From positions 1-7,338 of the forward strand of contig NZ_CAMUES010000012.1 in assembly GCF_947087965.1 (NCBI RefSeq): a stretch of DNA of 7,338 bases, given 5' to 3'. Source of the DNA: an uncultured Mobiluncus sp. (GTDB lineage: Bacteria > Actinomycetota > Actinomycetes > Actinomycetales > Actinomycetaceae). The translations under genes and the position numbers were made by a program. The notes under the pieces are model-generated. The model had not been told where the DNA came from, did not search any database, and saw only the letters and a program-made list of their open reading frames with translations. The stretch's first letter is position 1. Each line of letters opens with the position of its first letter. Positions 5,778 through 7,338 of this stretch are shown one piece after another.

Positions 5778-7106
5778 ATGAGTGAACTGAACCTGACTGA
5801 CATTCCTGGTGGCGAGGTGCCGCTGACCCCGATTTTGTCGGATATGTGGGGCGTGGACCGGTCTTGGACCCTGGAAGCCTACCGGGCTCGCGGGGGCTAC
5901 AAGGGTCTGGAAAAGGCCAACTCGATGGATCCCGCTGATGTGTTGGCTGCGGTCAAGAACTCGGGGTTGCGCGGTCGTGGTGGCGCGGGCTTCCCCGCGG
6001 GTTTGAAGTGGTCGTTCCTGCCTCCCGATGACGGTTTGCCGCGCTACCTGACGGTGAACGCTGATGAGTCTGAGCCGGGGACCTGCAAGGATATTCCGCA
6101 AATCATGGCGAACCCGCACGCCCTCATCGAGGGAATGGCGATTTGTTCCCGGGCGATTCGCTGCGAACACGCTTTCGTGTATCTGCGCGGAGAAGTGACC
6201 CACCCGCTGCGTCGACTGCTGGCCGCTATCCGGGAAGCAACCGAGGCGGGACTGCTGGGCGACCTCAAGATTACCGCCCACTCCGGGGCAGGAGCCTACA
6301 TCTGCGGTGAGGAAACCGCCCTGCTGGATTCGTTGGAGGGTCGGCGTGGACACCCGCGGTTGAAGCCGCCGTTCCCGGCCGCCCAGGGGCTGTATGCTCG
6401 TCCCACCGTCATCAATAATGTCGAGACGATTTCCCAGGTCGCCGGCATCTTTAAGTACTCGGATAACTGGTACGCCTCGATGGGTACGGAAAAGTCGAAG
6501 GGGCACGGTATCTTTTCGATTTCCGGCCATGTGGCTCACCCCGGCCAGTTCGAGGCGCCCTTCGGCATTACGATGCGGCAACTCTTGGGATACTGCGGCG
6601 GAATGCGCTCCGGTCATGACCTGAAGTTTTGGGCGGTAGGGGGTTCCTCGGCGCCTATCTTTACGCCTGAAGAACTCGATGTTCCCCTGACTTATGAGGA
6701 AGTCGCCACCGCCGGTTCGATGCTGGCTACCCGCGCTATTCAAGTGTTTGATGAAACGACTTCGGTCGTGCGAGTCATGACCCGCTGGGTGGACTTTTAT
6801 CAGCATGAATCTTGCGGCAAATGCACCCCGTGCCGGGAAGGCACCTACTGGATGAAGCAAATCATGCACCGCCTCGAAGCCGGTAAAGGCGAGGTTGGTG
6901 ACGTGGACAAACTGCTGTCGATTACTTCCGAGATTGGCGGGCGTTGCTTCTGCGCGCTGGGCGACGCAGCCATCACCCCGGTGAAGTCCGGCATTGAACG
7001 TTTCCGTGAAGAGTTTGAAAAAGGCTACACAACCCCGGCTTGGGAGTTGTTCCCCTACGAACGCAGCGTGTACTACCACGAGGCATCGGGCGAGGCAGGT
7101 AAATAA
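5778..7106 (+). CDS. nuoF: NADH-quinone oxidoreductase subunit F (51 kDa, NADH/FMN/[4Fe-4S])
   Basis: This 442-residue subunit binds NADH and FMN and passes electrons to cluster N3. The nucleotide-binding segments are GLRGRGGAGFPAGLKW (63-78), VNADESEPGTCKD (93-105) and the glycine-rich AHSGAGAYICGEETALLDS (167-185), followed by GRRGHPRLKPPFP (188-200) and INNVET (212-217). The [4Fe-4S] ligands are Cys346, Cys349 and Cys352 (ESCGKCTPCREG) plus Cys392 (CFCALGDA). The length is normal and all key motifs are intact. The ATG lies two bases after the nuoE TAG with GAAGGTG 7 bases upstream, so coupling with nuoE, its structural partner, is likely. Confidence 0.98.
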   Translation: MSELNLTDIPGGEVPLTPILSDMWGVDRSWTLEAYRARGGYKGLEKANSMDPADVLAAVKNSGLRGRGGAGFPAGLKWSFLPPDDGLPRYLTVNADESEPGTCKDIPQIMANPHALIEGMAICSRAIRCEHAFVYLRGEVTHPLRRLLAAIREATEAGLLGDLKITAHSGAGAYICGEETALLDSLEGRRGHPRLKPPFPAAQGLYARPTVINNVETISQVAGIFKYSDNWYASMGTEKSKGHGIFSISGHVAHPGQFEAPFGITMRQLLGYCGGMRSGHDLKFWAVGGSSAPIFTPEELDVPLTYEEVATAGSMLATRAIQVFDETTSVVRVMTRWVDFYQHESCGKCTPCREGTYWMKQIMHRLEAGKGEVGDVDKLLSITSEIGGRCFCALGDAAITPVKSGIERFREEFEKGYTTPAWELFPYERSVYYHEASGEAGK

Positions 7107-7338
7107 ATGAGCGACGAAGTGCAAATGGTCAATATTAAAGTTGACGGTAAGCCCCTGGAAGTGCCCAAAGGCACCCTGGCGATTCGGGCTTGCGAGATGG
7201 CCGGAGTGTACGTGCCGCGCTTCTGCGACCACCCGTTGCTGAAGCCGGTGGCGGCGTGCCGCGCGTGCCTGGTCGAGGTAGCCATGCCCAACCGGCAGGG
7301 TGAAGTCGCCAAGATGCCCAAACCGATGCCGGCCTGCT
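7107..7338 (+). CDS. nuoG: NADH-quinone oxidoreductase subunit G, N-terminal part (cut by window edge)
   Basis: Only the first 77 codons are present. They form the N-terminal [2Fe-2S] ferredoxin-like domain of the large Fe-S subunit of the NADH-oxidising module. The visible ligands are Cys40 (VPRFCDHP), Cys51 and Cys54 (AACRACLVEV) and Cys77 (KPMPAC), the last being the final complete codon. This matches the C-x10-C-x2-C arrangement of cluster N1b. The stretch between Cys54 and Cys77 has a few extra residues (MPNRQGEVAKMPKP), as is common in actinobacterial NuoG. Ala49-Ala50 stands where V-G usually precedes the second cysteine. The ATG follows the nuoF TAA with no gap; AGGT sits 6 bases upstream. 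Confidence 0.95.
   Translation, partial: MSDEVQMVNIKVDGKPLEVPKGTLAIRACEMAGVYVPRFCDHPLLKPVAACRACLVEVAMPNRQGEVAKMPKPMPAC

Noticed and set aside
5595..7232. A 545-codon open frame on the minus strand opposite nuoE, nuoF and nuoG
   Set aside because: The opposite strand encodes three intact conserved proteins. The antisense translation has low-complexity Arg/His/Gln composition and no domain, so it is a codon-bias shadow.
1..7338. CRISPR arrays, tRNA or rRNA genes, insertion sequences with transposase, prophage genes
   Set aside because: No regularly spaced repeats, no tRNA or rRNA sequence and no transposase or integrase motifs were seen. The only mobile-element hint is the inverted-repeat block at 175-303.

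Overview
The window is GC-rich and most of it is the first part of a proton-pumping NADH:quinone oxidoreductase (complex I, nuo) operon. An isochorismate synthase gene of the menF/entC type is transcribed divergently from it. Separate nuoC and nuoD genes, the actinobacterial-style N-terminal extension of NuoC (a GDTSGYG segment before the PYGGWFD motif), the roughly 230-residue NuoE, and frequent GTG/TTG starts point to a high-GC Gram-positive (Actinobacteria). A member near the Actinomycetaceae is a guess; the sequence alone does not fix family or genus.

Layout. Positions 1-380 contain no gene I can assign. They hold two conspicuous inverted-repeat structures: a nearly perfect 23-bp stem-loop (92-143) and a 129-bp block (175-303) bounded by 19-bp inverted repeats. 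Positions 381-1685 (minus strand) encode the isochorismate synthase. Positions 1686-2032 are the divergent intergenic region that must carry the promoters for both directions. From 2033 to the right edge the plus strand carries nuoA, nuoB, nuoC, nuoD, nuoE, nuoF and the first 77 codons of nuoG. Four-base stop/start overlaps join B/C, C/D and D/E. E/F are 2 bases apart and F/G have no gap, so the genes look like one transcript with coupled translation.

How the genes fit together. NuoE, NuoF and NuoG form the NADH-oxidising arm (FMN and Fe-S clusters). NuoB, NuoC and NuoD form the connecting module that holds cluster N2 and the quinone site, and NuoA is the first membrane subunit. Isochorismate synthase performs the first committed step from chorismate towards menaquinone, the likely quinone acceptor of this complex, so the divergent pair places quinone supply beside quinone reduction. 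That functional link is inference from adjacency.

I found no previously undescribed system. The coding part is a conventional respiratory locus; the least explained sequence is the structured non-coding stretch at the left edge.
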